Shown: positions 36,113 through 47,452 of the stretch, in pieces
Layout of the letters: every line of letters starts with the position of its first letter
How positions within the stretch are numbered: position 1 is the stretch's first letter
Source: Betaproteobacteria bacterium HGW-Betaproteobacteria-6
Lineage (GTDB): Bacteria; Pseudomonadota; Gammaproteobacteria; Burkholderiales; Rhodocyclaceae
Assembly (NCBI GenBank): GCA_002842145.1
Contig: PHCF01000001.1
Location: 18,903-82,902 of the forward strand
Reading direction: 5' to 3'
DNA length: 64,000 nucleotides
Position numbers and translations under genes: made by a program
Notes under the pieces: generated by a model
Seen by the model: only the letters and a program-made list of their open reading frames with translations
The model's database searches: none
What the model was told of the DNA's origin: nothing

Positions 36113-36454
36113 ATGAATTTGAGCGAAATCCTGTTTCTTGCCCTGATCGGGCTCGGCGTCTGGTTCTGGCTGGATAGCCTGAAAACGAGGGAAATTGGTG
36201 TCAGGGCAGCCCGCCAGGCCTGCCAGGACGACCATCTCCAGTTCCTCGACGAAACCGTCGTTGGCACCTCGGTGCGCCTGGCGCGCGACGGGGCCGGGCA
36301 ACTCAGGCTGCGCCGAATTTACTCCTTCGAATACAGCGACACCGGTAACGACCGTAGTTCCGGCAGCGTGACGCTGCTTGGCCATGAAGTCGAGATACTG
36401 CATGTTCGCCCCCACCTTTATGTGATTCCGAATCCCCATGAAACTGTCCATTGA
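36113..36454 (+). CDS. DUF3301 membrane-anchored small protein
   Basis: A 113-residue protein starting with one membrane span (EILFLALIGLGVWFWLDSL), then CQDDHLQFLDETV and LRRIYSFEYSDTGNDR, a pattern of DUF3301 proteins. Its role is unknown. A possible -10 (TATACT at 36101-36106) lies just upstream of ATG 36113, which would make the leader very short. The end overlaps the mutarotase start by 17 bp. Confidence 0.75.
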   Translation: MNLSEILFLALIGLGVWFWLDSLKTREIGVRAARQACQDDHLQFLDETVVGTSVRLARDGAGQLRLRRIYSFEYSDTGNDRSSGSVTLLGHEVEILHVRPHLYVIPNPHETVH

Positions 36455-37283
36455 AACCATTGATTTCCACGGTATCGAAGCCCTCCGCCTGAACGGCCCG
36501 CGCGGCGCCAGCGCCATCATCAGCAAGCAGGGGGCACAGGTGTTGTCCTGGGTGCCGCCGGACGGCAAGGAACGCCTGTTCCTGTCCGACAAGGCGATTT
36601 TCGATGGCAGTGTCGCCATTCGCGGCGGCGTTCCCGTCTGTTTTCCGCAATTCGCCGAACGCGGCGATCTACCCAAGCACGGCTTTGTGCGGACCCGCGA
36701 ATGGACGGTCAGCAGCCAGCGCACCGGCGACAATTTCGCCCTGGTAACGATGGAGCTGACCAGCGACGCGTCCACGCTGGCACTCTGGCCGCATGCCTTC
36801 GTGGCTGAATTGACCTTGATGCTGGAAGCCGACCGCATTGACGTCGAGTTGTGCATCACCAATACCGGCGGCACGCCGTTTTCCTTTACCGGCGCGCTGC
36901 ACACCTACCTGCGCGTCGACCAGGTGGAGGAAGCCGTGCTGGAAGGCATGGACGGACTGGAGTATTGCGATGCGCTGGACAACGACCGAATCGCCCGCGA
37001 AGCCCGCTCGGAAGTGACAGTCGACAGCGAAGTTGATCGCGTCTATTTCAATGCCAAACGCCCGCAATTGCTGCACGCCGGAAAAGTGAGCATCGCCACC
37101 CAGAACCAGGGCTTTCCTGATGTTGTCGTGTGGAACCCCTTTGTCGACCGCTGTGCCGAACTCAAGGACATGCCGGCCAACGGCTGGCGCCACATGCTCT
37201 GCGTCGAGGCGGCTGCCACCCGGCCGATTACGCTGCCGGCCGGCGAGGAATGGTACGGGCGGCAGACGCTGGTTGTCGTTTGA
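36438..37283 (+). CDS. D-hexose-6-phosphate mutarotase (YeaD-like)
   Basis: A 281-residue galactose-mutarotase-fold protein: GVPVCFPQFAERGDLPKHGFVR contains the conserved substrate-binding Arg and His, and a later NPFVDRCAELKDMP contains the catalytic-type Asp/Glu region. It probably interconverts anomers of glucose-6-phosphate. The ATG lies inside the preceding DUF3301 gene, so the pair is coupled. Confidence 0.88.
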   Translation: MKLSIETIDFHGIEALRLNGPRGASAIISKQGAQVLSWVPPDGKERLFLSDKAIFDGSVAIRGGVPVCFPQFAERGDLPKHGFVRTREWTVSSQRTGDNFALVTMELTSDASTLALWPHAFVAELTLMLEADRIDVELCITNTGGTPFSFTGALHTYLRVDQVEEAVLEGMDGLEYCDALDNDRIAREARSEVTVDSEVDRVYFNAKRPQLLHAGKVSIATQNQGFPDVVVWNPFVDRCAELKDMPANGWRHMLCVEAAATRPITLPAGEEWYGRQTLVVV

Positions 37284-37410
37284 TCGCTTGGCGTTTAAAC
37301 CCGCCCGGCAAATTTGATTTGCATTAGAGCGGTGCCCGGCGGCTTTTCGCTAGTCTTGGTCATTAACGCAGCCATCCAGTCCGGATGGCTGTCTTTTGAT
37401 CGGACTGACG

Positions 37411-38142
37411 ATGACCCTTTCCCCGCTGACGGCCGGCAGCCTGCGCCGCGCTCTGGCTGAAGGCTGGCGTATCGCCGGCGCTACGCGCGGTATCAGTACC
37501 GGCTATGCCCTCATTTTTTCGCTCGGCGGCCTGGCGATCATGGGCGGTCTGCTGGCCCAAGGCTGGACGCCATTCATCATCGCTGCGGCCGGCGCTTTCA
37601 TGCTGGTTGGCCCGGTCGCGCTGGCCGGATTTTTCGGCATCGCCGGGGCGTATGAGGCTGGTGAGCCAGTCGGGCCGGGCAGCATCGTCAACGGCTTTTC
37701 CCGGGCATCCCGGGCCCTCTTGGCGCTGTCGCTGGTCTGCGCGCTGCTCTTCATGATCTTCGTCACCGACGCGGCGATTCTCTACGCCTACATGGTCGGG
37801 GCGACGCCGGTATGGCTCGACAGGTTGCTGCCGGCTTCGGCCAATATACTGTCGTTCGTGCGCTGGGCCGGCGTTTCCGGCCTGGTCGTCGCGCTGCTGC
37901 TTTACTGCGTCGCGGCCTTTTCCGTGCCGTTGCTTTGCGAGCGCCGGGCCGGGCTGGTCGAGGCTGTCGTGCTGAGTGTTCGCGTCGTTTTCACCAATTT
38001 CCTGCCGTCCATTTTTTGGGCTTTTTTCCTGTCGACCGTAACAATCGGCAGCGTCCTGCTCTTGCCGCTCCTGCCGCTGACCCTGCCGTGGCTGGCCTAC
38101 GCCAGCCGGGCGGTGTACCGGCAAGCGCTGCCCGTTTCCTGA
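37411..38142 (+). CDS. DUF2189/BPSS1780-like membrane protein
   Basis: A 243-residue protein with six hydrophobic spans; the N-terminal [26 protein letters not shown] resembles the start of DUF2189-type integral proteins. Function unknown. ATG 37411 is used because the preceding in-frame ATG at 37396 adds only a few residues. A dispersed repeat copy lies inside its last part (38010-38046), where it reads [16 protein letters not shown]. Confidence 0.7.
   Translation: MTLSPLTAGSLRRALAEGWRIAGATRGISTGYALIFSLGGLAIMGGLLAQGWTPFIIAAAGAFMLVGPVALAGFFGIAGAYEAGEPVGPGSIVNGFSRASRALLALSLVCALLFMIFVTDAAILYAYMVGATPVWLDRLLPASANILSFVRWAGVSGLVVALLLYCVAAFSVPLLCERRAGLVEAVVLSVRVVFTNFLPSIFWAFFLSTVTIGSVLLLPLLPLTLPWLAYASRAVYRQALPVS
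38010..38046 (-). repeat. Dispersed 38-bp repeat, copy 9 (in coding sequence)
   Basis: Plus-strand CCATTTTTTGGGCTTTTTT then CCTGTCGACCGTAACAATC. The core is CGGTCGACAGG in repeat orientation, with two changes. Confidence 0.65.
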
Positions 38143-38169
38143 TCGCCGGTGCTTGCCGGGTGGCAAAGG

Positions 38170-38175
38170 TATAAT
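38170..38175 (+). promoter_or_regulatory. Candidate -10 element before prfC
   Basis: TATAAT is 31 bp before GTG 38207. No good -35 box was found at normal spacing. Confidence 0.4.
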
Positions 38176-38206
38176 TGCCGCCTTTCCGTATTTCCCAAGC
38201 CCAGCC

Positions 38207-39781
38207 GTGACTCCCCTCGATACTGAAATTGCCCGCCGGCGTACCTTCGCCATCATTTCCCACCCCGACGCCGGTAAAACGACACTGACCGAAAAGCTGC
38301 TGTGGTTCGGTGGCGCCATCCAGGTGGCCGGCGAAGTCCGCGCCCGCAAGGCATCGCGCCACGCGACTTCCGACTGGATGGAGCTGGAAAAGCAGCGCGG
38401 CATTTCGGTGACCTCGTCGGTCATGCAGTTCCCCTATCGCGAGTGCATGATCAACCTGCTCGACACGCCGGGCCACGAAGACTTTTCGGAAGACACCTAC
38501 CGCACGCTGACGGCTGTCGACTCGGCAACCATGGTCATCGACTCGGTGAACGGCGTCGAGGCGCAGACGATCAAGCTGCTCAACGTTTGCCGCATGCGCG
38601 ATACGCCGATCCTGACTTTCATCAACAAGCTCGACCGCGAGGGCAAGGAACCGATCGACCTGCTCGACGAAATCGAGTCGGTGCTCGGCATCCAGTGCGC
38701 GCCGATGACCTGGCCGATCGGCATGGGCAAGCGTTTCCGCGGCGTCTATCACCTCTACGACGACGCCATCGCCTTCTTCGATCCGCAGGCCGAGAAGGGT
38801 ACGGCCGAGATCATCCAGGGGCTCGACAACCCCCGTCTCGACGAACTGATCGGCGCGCAGGCCGACGAGTTGCGCATGGACATCGAACTGGTTCGCGGTG
38901 CTTCGCACGCCTTCGATGCCGAGGCTTACCTCAACGGCAAGCAGTCGCCGGTCTTCTTCGGTTCGGCGGTCAACAACTTCGGCGTGCAGAGCCTGCTCGA
39001 CGCCGTCGTCGATCTGTCGCCGGCGCCGATTGCCCGGCCGGCGGTAACCCGTCAGGTACTGCCGAACGAACCGAAATTCTCCGGTTTCGTGTTCAAGATC
39101 CAGGCCAACATGGACCCCAAGCACCGCGACCGCATCGCCTTCCTGCGTGTCTGCTCCGGCCGCTTCGAGCGCGGCATGAAGGTCAAGCAGGGCGCCGGTG
39201 GCAAGCTGCTGTCGGTCAACAACGCCATCACCTTCATGGCGCGCGACCGCAGCACGACCGACGAAGCCTATCCGGGCGACATCATCGGCATTCCGAACCA
39301 CGGCACCATCCGTCTCGGCGAAACCTTCACCGAAGGCGAAGAACTGCGCTTCACCGGCATCCCGTCCTTTGCGCCGGAACATTTCCGTCTTGCCCGCATC
39401 GCCAATCCGCTCAAGATCAAGCAACTGCAGAAAGGTTTGCAGCAGTTGGCCGAAGAGGGCGCAACCCAGCTGTTCCGGCCGCTCTCGGGAACCGACCTGA
39501 TTCTCGGCGCGGTGGGTACGCTGCAGTTCGACGTGGTGGCCAGCCGTCTGGAAAACGAATACGGCGTACAGGTCATTTTCGAGCACTACAACTGCGCCAC
39601 GGCGCGCTGGATTCAGGGCGATGCCGGCGAGCTGCGCCAGATTTCCGACCGCTACAGTGCCAACGTCGCGCTCGACGGGGCCGATGATCCAGTCTATCTG
39701 GCGCCGAACAATGTCTATCTGAACATGGTCAAAGAGAAGTATCCCAAGCTACGTTTCATGGAAGCACGCGAGGTAATCTGA
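38207..39781 (+). CDS. prfC: Peptide chain release factor 3
   Basis: A 524-residue translational GTPase. P-loop [18 protein letters not shown]2/G3 region [11 protein letters not shown] and [17 protein letters not shown]4 NKLD ([12 protein letters not shown]). Domain 3 ends with [15 protein letters not shown]. This arrangement fits RF3, which recycles RF1/RF2. GTG 38207 gives the normal N-terminus [16 protein letters not shown]; earlier codons extend into non-conserved sequence. moaE follows after 2 bp. Confidence 0.94.
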   Translation: MTPLDTEIARRRTFAIISHPDAGKTTLTEKLLWFGGAIQVAGEVRARKASRHATSDWMELEKQRGISVTSSVMQFPYRECMINLLDTPGHEDFSEDTYRTLTAVDSATMVIDSVNGVEAQTIKLLNVCRMRDTPILTFINKLDREGKEPIDLLDEIESVLGIQCAPMTWPIGMGKRFRGVYHLYDDAIAFFDPQAEKGTAEIIQGLDNPRLDELIGAQADELRMDIELVRGASHAFDAEAYLNGKQSPVFFGSAVNNFGVQSLLDAVVDLSPAPIARPAVTRQVLPNEPKFSGFVFKIQANMDPKHRDRIAFLRVCSGRFERGMKVKQGAGGKLLSVNNAITFMARDRSTTDEAYPGDIIGIPNHGTIRLGETFTEGEELRFTGIPSFAPEHFRLARIANPLKIKQLQKGLQQLAEEGATQLFRPLSGTDLILGAVGTLQFDVVASRLENEYGVQVIFEHYNCATARWIQGDAGELRQISDRYSANVALDGADDPVYLAPNNVYLNMVKEKYPKLRFMEAREVI

Positions 39782-39783
39782 GC

Positions 39784-40236
39784 ATGACCGTCCGGGTCCA
39801 GGAAGCCGATTTCGACCTTGGCGCCGAGTTGCTGGCGCTGCGGGCGGCTGACCCCCGGGTTGGCGCATTGGCCAGCTTTCTCGGGCTGGTCCGCGACATG
39901 AACGATGGGACCAGCGTTGCGGAAATGACCCTGGAACACTATCCCGGCATGACCGAAAAGGCACTCGAGGCAATCGTCGCCGAAGCCAAGGGCCGCTGGG
40001 ATATTTATGACGCGCTCGTCATCCACCGCGTCGGCCCGCTCAAGCCCTGCGACCAGATCGTGCTCGTCGCCGTGACCAGCGCCCATCGCGGCGAAGCCTT
40101 CGCTGCCTGCGAATTCATCATGGATTATCTGAAGACCCGCGCCCCGTTCTGGAAGCGCGAAGCGACGCCGCAAGGCGCGCGTTGGGTCGACGCCCGCGAT
40201 GCCGACGACAGCGCTGCAGCGCGCTGGCAGAAATAG
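39784..40236 (+). CDS. moaE: Molybdopterin synthase catalytic subunit MoaE
   Basis: A 150-residue MoaE, the large subunit of molybdopterin synthase. It shows GALASFLGLVRD, TLEHYPGMTEKALEAI, IHRVGPLKPCDQIVLVAV and the catalytic Lys in YLKTRAPFWKRE. It ends WVDARDADDSAAARWQK; the typical MoaE end is ...ARW, so two extra residues follow. A closely similar tail is found at the end of the LysR gene 2 kb on. moaD and moaA are not in the window. Confidence 0.92.
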   Translation: MTVRVQEADFDLGAELLALRAADPRVGALASFLGLVRDMNDGTSVAEMTLEHYPGMTEKALEAIVAEAKGRWDIYDALVIHRVGPLKPCDQIVLVAVTSAHRGEAFAACEFIMDYLKTRAPFWKREATPQGARWVDARDADDSAAARWQK

Positions 40237-40299
40237 CGCATTCACCGTGCCGCAGCGACGCTTGTTCGCTACGGCCGGGGCGACTGTTTTCGACTAATT

Positions 40300-40893
40300 C
40301 TAAATTCCCGACATCGGGATGAAGCCGGGCAGGGCCTTGATGCGTGCTATCCAAGCCCCGATATTCGGGTAAGGCTGGAGCGAGATGCTGCCTTCGTGGG
40401 CCAGTGCGATGTAAGGCATCACCGCGCAGTCGGCAATCGTTGGTCGATCGAGTGCCAGCCATTGATGCTTGGCGAGATGGGCTTCGATGACCGGCAGGAT
40501 GTTGCCGGCGCGCTTCACGGCATCGGCCTTGTCGATGGCGTAGCCGAATTTGTCGACCAGTCGGGCGGCGCCCGGACCATTCTGGATTTCATTGGCCGCG
40601 GTCGACAGCCATTGCATGACCTCGGCCATGCCGGCCGGGTCGCGCGGCAGCCAGCTTTCGTCGGCATATTTGCTGGCCAGGTAAACGAGGATAGCCTGTG
40701 AGTCGCGCAGTACCACCGGGGCATCGTCGAGGATCGGAACCTCGCCCAGCGGGTTGAGGTCGATGAGGGGCGCGCGCTTGTGCTCGCCGCCCATGAAATC
40801 GACTGGAACGATGTCCAGCGGAATGTTCGTCAATGCGGCAAACAGCCGAACCTTGTAGCAGTTACCAGAGGGTTCAAGATCGTACAGTTTCAT
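40300..40893 (-). CDS. Glutathione S-transferase family protein
   Basis: A 197-residue GST: thioredoxin-like N-terminal half with KLYDLEPSGNCYKVRLFAAL and the glutathione-binding motif GEVPILDD then RDSQAILVYLA; C-terminal helical half ends FIPMSGI. Activity and substrate unknown. It shares a strand and a 3-bp gap with the PNPOx-like gene upstream, and may form an operon with it. Confidence 0.88.
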   Translation of the reverse strand: MKLYDLEPSGNCYKVRLFAALTNIPLDIVPVDFMGGEHKRAPLIDLNPLGEVPILDDAPVVLRDSQAILVYLASKYADESWLPRDPAGMAEVMQWLSTAANEIQNGPGAARLVDKFGYAIDKADAVKRAGNILPVIEAHLAKHQWLALDRPTIADCAVMPYIALAHEGSISLQPYPNIGAWIARIKALPGFIPMSGI

Positions 40894-40896
40894 GTC

Positions 40897-41481
40897 TTAC
40901 TCCTTGGTGATGGATGTTGCGGAGAGCGGCGAAGAGCGGCTTTGCCACTCGCTTTCGGTAAAACGCGGAGTGATGTGGCGGGAGCAGTTCCAGTCGAAAG
41001 CGGCGATCCGGATGAGCATGATGCGCTCGACGTTGCTCCCGGGGAATTTCATTTTTGCCAATAATTTCGGGTTGACCGTAGCAAGCTCGACCATCTCGAC
41101 GTGACCCAATAATTTCAGGCGGCGCCGGTTCGGGTAATCCATCAGGATCAGCGCCGCTCGGTCATTTTTGGTCAGGTTGCCGACGCTGACGTACTGGCGG
41201 TTGCCGGATAAATCGGCAAAGGCCAGCGTGGTTGGGTCTAGTACCTGGAGAAACCCTGCCTGTCCGCCGCGATGCTGGACATGCGGCCAGCCGCTTTCGC
41301 CGACGGTGGCCAGGTAAAAACTGTCGCGGGCAGCAACGAATTCGCACTCGCGCGGGCCGAGTTCGACGACCGGTGTTTCGCTGATCTCTTCCAGTCCTTC
41401 ACCGAGGTCGCGTCCGCCATGGAGGCGCTGGCTGGCCCGGACGCTGGGCGTGTAGGCGATGGTGGCAAAGTGGCGGGACAC
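40897..41481 (-). CDS. Pyridoxamine-phosphate-oxidase-like flavin protein
   Basis: A 194-residue split-barrel protein. GTG 41481 was chosen because AAAGGAAAC lies 8 bp upstream; an open frame runs further but without coding character. FYLATVGESGWPHVQHRGG and LAFADLSGNRQYVSVGNL match FMN-binding oxidases. The C-terminal part (HITPRFTESEW) is typical of this family's general stress branch. It contains a dispersed repeat copy. It is divergent from the lysR gene, the usual layout for a LysR-controlled target. Confidence 0.78.
   Translation of the reverse strand: MSRHFATIAYTPSVRASQRLHGGRDLGEGLEEISETPVVELGPRECEFVAARDSFYLATVGESGWPHVQHRGGQAGFLQVLDPTTLAFADLSGNRQYVSVGNLTKNDRAALILMDYPNRRRLKLLGHVEMVELATVNPKLLAKMKFPGSNVERIMLIRIAAFDWNCSRHITPRFTESEWQSRSSPLSATSITKE
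41046..41084 (-). repeat. Dispersed 38-bp repeat, copy 10 (in coding sequence)
   Basis: Gene-strand reading: TTGCTACGGTCAACCC, GAAATTATT, GGCAAAAATGAAAT; in frame LATVNPKLLAKMKF in the PNPOx-like gene. Confidence 0.85.
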
Positions 41482-41592
41482 GGCAGGTTTCCTTTTTGAT
41501 GCGGGAAAGCGGCAATCATCGGCTATGCAGCAATCGCAATAAATAGACTTATAGTTAGAATACTTATGCAAATAACGGTTTAATCTCGCCCA
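41482..41592. promoter_or_regulatory. Divergent promoter region of lysR and PNPOx-like gene
   Basis: An AT-rich 111-bp gap. It holds ATAAATAGAC, TTATAGTTAGAATACTTAT with loose dyad symmetry, and a possible T-N11-A operator. LysR regulators usually bind such gaps. Exact site is not resolved. Confidence 0.4.
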
Positions 41593-42531
41593 ATGGATAA
41601 ATTGCATGCCATGACCACCTTCGTGCGCATCGTCGAGGCCGGCAGTCTGACGGCCGCCGCCGATCGCCTGGGAACTTCGCCAACCTCGGTGGTGCGCAGC
41701 CTGTCTGGGCTCGAACGGGCGCTCGGGGTTCGCCTGCTCAATCGCACGACGCGACGCATGGCCTTGACCGACGAGGGGCGCGACTATTTCGAGCGTTGCC
41801 GGCATCTGCTGCAGGATGTCGAGGAGGCTGAAGCGGCCCTGCTCGCCCGTCAGGTCAAGCCGGCCGGACGCCTGGTCATCACCGCGCCGGTGATGTTCGG
41901 GCGCTTACATGTCGGTCCGGCCGTCACCGATTTTCTTGCCGCGTATCCCGAGGTGCGCATCGAGTTGTTGCTACTTGATCGCGTCGTCGATCTGATTCAT
42001 GAAGGCATAGACCTCGCCGTACGCATTGGTACGCTGCCTGAATCTTCGCTGGTCGCCGTGCCGCTCGGTACGACCGGCCGGGTTGTCTGTGCCAGCCCGG
42101 AATACCTGGCATTCCACGGTCAACCGGAAAATCCGGCCGAATTGCAAAAGCACCGGGCGATCCGAATTACCGGATCGAGTCTTGAACCGGACTGGTCGTT
42201 TCAGGAAAACGGGCGCCCGCTACGGGTGACAATGCCCGAGAACCTGAGCACCAATCACATCGATTTCGCCATCGACGCCTGCCTGAAAGGGCTTGGTTGC
42301 GGGCGATTTCTTGCCTACCAGGTACGCGAGCAACTGGCGGCCGGCAAGCTGGTTCGTTTGCTGAGCGCCTACGAGCTGCCACCGGAGCCGGTCAATTTCG
42401 CCTATCCCCACGCCCGTCTTTTATCGTCCCGGGTTCGCGCCTTTATTGATTGGGCGGCCCCGCAGCTCCGGGAAAAACTCATCGAAGCCCGCGATGTGGG
42501 CGACAGCGCCGTGGCGCGCTGGCAGAAATAA
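41593..42531 (+). CDS. LysR-family regulator with MoaE-like tail
   Basis: A 312-residue LTTR: winged helix at residues 1-60 (HAMTTFVRIVEAGSLTAAADR, LGTSPTSVVRSLSGLERALG) and a substrate-binding domain (VRIELLLLDRVVDLIHEGIDLAVRIG). It groups with AaeR/DsdC-like regulators that control one divergent gene. The last 15 residues (IEARDVGDSAVARWQK) do not belong to LTTR proteins and match the end of MoaE. A dispersed repeat copy lies in the middle of the sensor domain. Confidence 0.88.
   Translation: MDKLHAMTTFVRIVEAGSLTAAADRLGTSPTSVVRSLSGLERALGVRLLNRTTRRMALTDEGRDYFERCRHLLQDVEEAEAALLARQVKPAGRLVITAPVMFGRLHVGPAVTDFLAAYPEVRIELLLLDRVVDLIHEGIDLAVRIGTLPESSLVAVPLGTTGRVVCASPEYLAFHGQPENPAELQKHRAIRITGSSLEPDWSFQENGRPLRVTMPENLSTNHIDFAIDACLKGLGCGRFLAYQVREQLAAGKLVRLLSAYELPPEPVNFAYPHARLLSSRVRAFIDWAAPQLREKLIEARDVGDSAVARWQK
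42113..42149 (+). repeat. Dispersed 38-bp repeat, copy 11 (in coding sequence)
   Basis: TTCCACGGTCAACCGG, AAAATCC, GGCCGAATTGCAAA; reads FHGQPENPAELQK in the LysR regulator. Confidence 0.75.
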
Positions 42532-42553
42532 AAACGGGGAGCCAAGGCTCCCC
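42531..42553 (-). terminator. Terminator of the chemoreceptor gene
   Basis: Perfect stem GGGGAGCC-AA-GGCTCCCC (42536-42553); on the minus strand it is followed by CGTTTTTA. It directly follows the lysR stop and may also limit lysR read-through. Confidence 0.85.
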
Positions 42554-42573
42554 GGAAAAATATTTCCTTCTGA

Positions 42574-44208
42574 TCAGGTCTTGAACTGAGCCACCATCTG
42601 CCGCAACGAGGTGGACAGCTCCTGCATCTGGCGTGCCGCATCGGCCGTATGGCGAACAGCGAGAGCACTTTCCTCGGACATCTGGGCGATGACTTCGAGC
42701 TTCTGGGCGATTTCGTTGCTGGCCATGCTCTGTTCCGAAATCGAGTCGGAAATGCCGTTGACCACGACCGTCACGCGTAGCGCGCCGTCGCGAATGCGGT
42801 TGATCGAGTCGCCGGCCTGGTTGGCCAGTTCGACACCGTTGCTGACCTGACGGACGCCGTCCTGCATGCTGCTGACAGCGCTGCGTGTCCCGTTCTGGAT
42901 CTTGGCCACCATCTCGCCGATTTCCTTGGTCGAGTTTCCGGTGCGCTCGGCCAGCTTGCGCACTTCGTCGGCCACCACCGCAAAGCCGCGCCCCTGTTCG
43001 CCGGCGCGGGCAGCTTCGATGGCGGCATTGAGTGCCAGCAGATTGGTCTGGTCGGCAATTTCCTTGATGGTGTTGACGATGGACGTAATCTGATCGGACT
43101 GGTGTCCGAGATCCTCGATGATCTGTGAAGACGCCTGCACCGCATCGGAAATCTTGCGCATCTCGCTGGCCGCATTGTGAATGACAGATGCGCCATCTTC
43201 CGAGATTTCACCGGCGGTTTGCGAAATGCTGTGGGCTTCGCTGGCGTTTTCCTTGACCTGATCGATGCTGACCGCCATTTCCTCGACCGAGGCTGCCATC
43301 GAAGAAGCGGCGTCGCTCTGTTGGCTGGCTCGCACGGCAACCTGCTCGGATGCGCTAAGGAGCTGGGTGGCGGCAGTGGCCACCTGCTCGGCGTTGGCGA
43401 TGATGCTCGAGATCATGAAGCGCAGGGTTTCCTGCATGCTGCGGATGTTGGCGAGCAGGCTGTCCTTATCCTCGGGAGGACAGTCGACGGGCGTCGCCAG
43501 GTCTCCGGCGGCGATGCGCTTGGTGATGGCCGAGGCTACTGCCGGGTCGCCGCCCAGAGTCTTGACGATGTTGTTGGAGAGCACGAGCAGCGAGACGGTG
43601 ATGAAGCCGGCGATACCCAGCCCCCAGAGCAGAAGCTTGATGGCATCGCTACGGAACTTGGCATCGACATCGTCAATGTAGATGCCTGAGCCAATCACCC
43701 ATCCCCAGGGTTCAAAGCCCATGACAAAGGAAATCTTCGGAACGCCTTCTTCGGAGCCCGGCTTCGGCCATAGATAGTCGACAAAGCCGGAACCGTTGGC
43801 CTTGACCATCTTGTTGAATTCCTGGAACAGGAACTTGCCGTTCTTGTCCTTGATCTGGTCGAGCTTCTTGCCCTCAAGTTCGGGCTTGATCGGGTGCATG
43901 ACCATGGTGTCCTGCAGGTCATTGATCCAGAAATATTCAACCTTGTCGTAGCGCAGCGTACGGATGGCCGCAGCGGCGAATTTCTTGGCGTCGTCTACGG
44001 ACATTTGCCCGTCATGGGCGGATTTTTCGTAGAAAGTCAGAATGCCATGCGTGGATTCGACCAGATTGCGCACCTTGGCTTCACGGTCTTCCAGCATCTG
44101 ACTCTTGCCGTTGATCAGTATTGCCGAGAGCAAGGCAGTAAGTGCGATGACTGTGATGGCGGTCATGGCGAGCAACTTGCCGCGTAGGGTCATTCCTTGA
44201 TTGGCCAT
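42574..44208 (-). CDS. Methyl-accepting chemotaxis protein, single-Cache sensor
   Basis: A 544-residue chemoreceptor. N-terminal span ([21 protein letters not shown]), periplasmic single Cache domain (residues 35-185, with [19 protein letters not shown] and [19 protein letters not shown]), second span ([19 protein letters not shown]), HAMP, and signalling hairpin with tip [22 protein letters not shown] then [18 protein letters not shown]. Cache domains of this sort bind small organic acids. Part of its 5' end (44193-44214) carries a half match to the dispersed repeat. It is divergent from clpB. Confidence 0.92.
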   Translation of the reverse strand: MANQGMTLRGKLLAMTAITVIALTALLSAILINGKSQMLEDREAKVRNLVESTHGILTFYEKSAHDGQMSVDDAKKFAAAAIRTLRYDKVEYFWINDLQDTMVMHPIKPELEGKKLDQIKDKNGKFLFQEFNKMVKANGSGFVDYLWPKPGSEEGVPKISFVMGFEPWGWVIGSGIYIDDVDAKFRSDAIKLLLWGLGIAGFITVSLLVLSNNIVKTLGGDPAVASAITKRIAAGDLATPVDCPPEDKDSLLANIRSMQETLRFMISSIIANAEQVATAATQLLSASEQVAVRASQQSDAASSMAASVEEMAVSIDQVKENASEAHSISQTAGEISEDGASVIHNAASEMRKISDAVQASSQIIEDLGHQSDQITSIVNTIKEIADQTNLLALNAAIEAARAGEQGRGFAVVADEVRKLAERTGNSTKEIGEMVAKIQNGTRSAVSSMQDGVRQVSNGVELANQAGDSINRIRDGALRVTVVVNGISDSISEQSMASNEIAQKLEVIAQMSEESALAVRHTADAARQMQELSTSLRQMVAQFKT

Positions 44209-44336
44209 TTTTTCATCCTCCGCGTGTCATTTTTATCGAATACTTCAAAAGTATCATTATAAGCGTATCACCAATGTGTGATGCTAATGGTATTTTTTTG
44301 GTGGTGTCGGTACAGAAAATCAACCTCGGGCTGTGG

Positions 44337-44364
44337 GTTGAAATTCATGAAAAAATCCTCATCT
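44337..44364 (+). promoter_or_regulatory. Sigma-32-like heat-shock promoter of clpB
   Basis: GTTGAAA at 44337-44343, 13-bp spacer, then CCTCATCT at 44357-44364. The consensus is CTTGAAA, 11-16 bp, CCCCATnT. It is 37 bp upstream of the clpB ATG, with AGGAG before the start. Confidence 0.75.
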
Positions 44365-44400
44365 GCTGGGTATTGGATATTCCGTACCAGGAGAACTTAG

Positions 44401-46992
<2,592 letters not shown>

Positions 46993-47005
46993 TATTCGCG
47001 TGGTT

Positions 47006-47047
47006 AACGACAAAGGGCGGGGCCGGAAGGCCTCGCCCTTTGTCGTT
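47006..47047 (+). terminator. Long inverted repeat after clpB
   Basis: A 14-bp perfect stem (AACGACAAAGGGCG, 47006-47019, with its complement at 47034-47047) and a nested GGCC-GGAA-GGCC hairpin in the loop. No T-run follows, but the structure is very stable; intrinsic or attenuating role likely. Confidence 0.65.
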
Positions 47048-47065
47048 GGCGGGTGCTGAACGGGG

Positions 47066-47365
47066 TCAGCAGTTGCCTTTTTTGGCCTGACCGGGCGGGC
47101 AATGGCCGCCACCCTGATGAGGAACGCCGTTGTTGCCGCGGCCCGTGTAGTATTTTTCGCCGCGCGGGCCGTTGTGCCGTTTCCAGTAGGCCGGTTCGCG
47201 CCAGTCGTAGCCGTCCCAGTAATAGCCGCGGTCGTTGCGTGAGCCGAAAGTGATGCTGACACCGGGGGCATCGACCCGGACGTTGCCGAGATTGACGTTG
47301 ATATCAACGGCGCTGGCCATCATCGGGGCGGCGGCGACCAGCACGGCCAGAATGATTTTTTTCAT
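47066..47365 (-). CDS. Small exported DUF2502-like protein
   Basis: A 99-residue secreted protein with a signal peptide ending ASA-VD. The mature part has NVRVDAPGVSITFG, DRGYYWDGYDWREPAYW and a Gly/His-rich tail ending CPPGQAKKGNC. This matches DUF2502 (YpeC-like) proteins; function unknown. It faces clpB's 3' end. Confidence 0.75.
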   Translation of the reverse strand: MKKIILAVLVAAAPMMASAVDINVNLGNVRVDAPGVSITFGSRNDRGYYWDGYDWREPAYWKRHNGPRGEKYYTGRGNNGVPHQGGGHCPPGQAKKGNC

Positions 47366-47452
47366 GTGCTATTTTCCTTTCAGCAGGCGTGGATGAAACA
47401 GTTGAAACCTTATAACGGATTAACGTCGGCGTGGATAACGAGGATCTAAAAA

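Noticed and set aside
37991-39586. Minus-strand open frame (531 codons) opposite prfC
   Set aside because: Antisense shadow; prfC has full conserved motifs on the plus strand.
44193-44214. Half match to the repeat at the chemoreceptor start (TTGGCCATTTTTTC)
   Set aside because: The dyad core CGGTCAACCG is absent; listed only as a possible relic.
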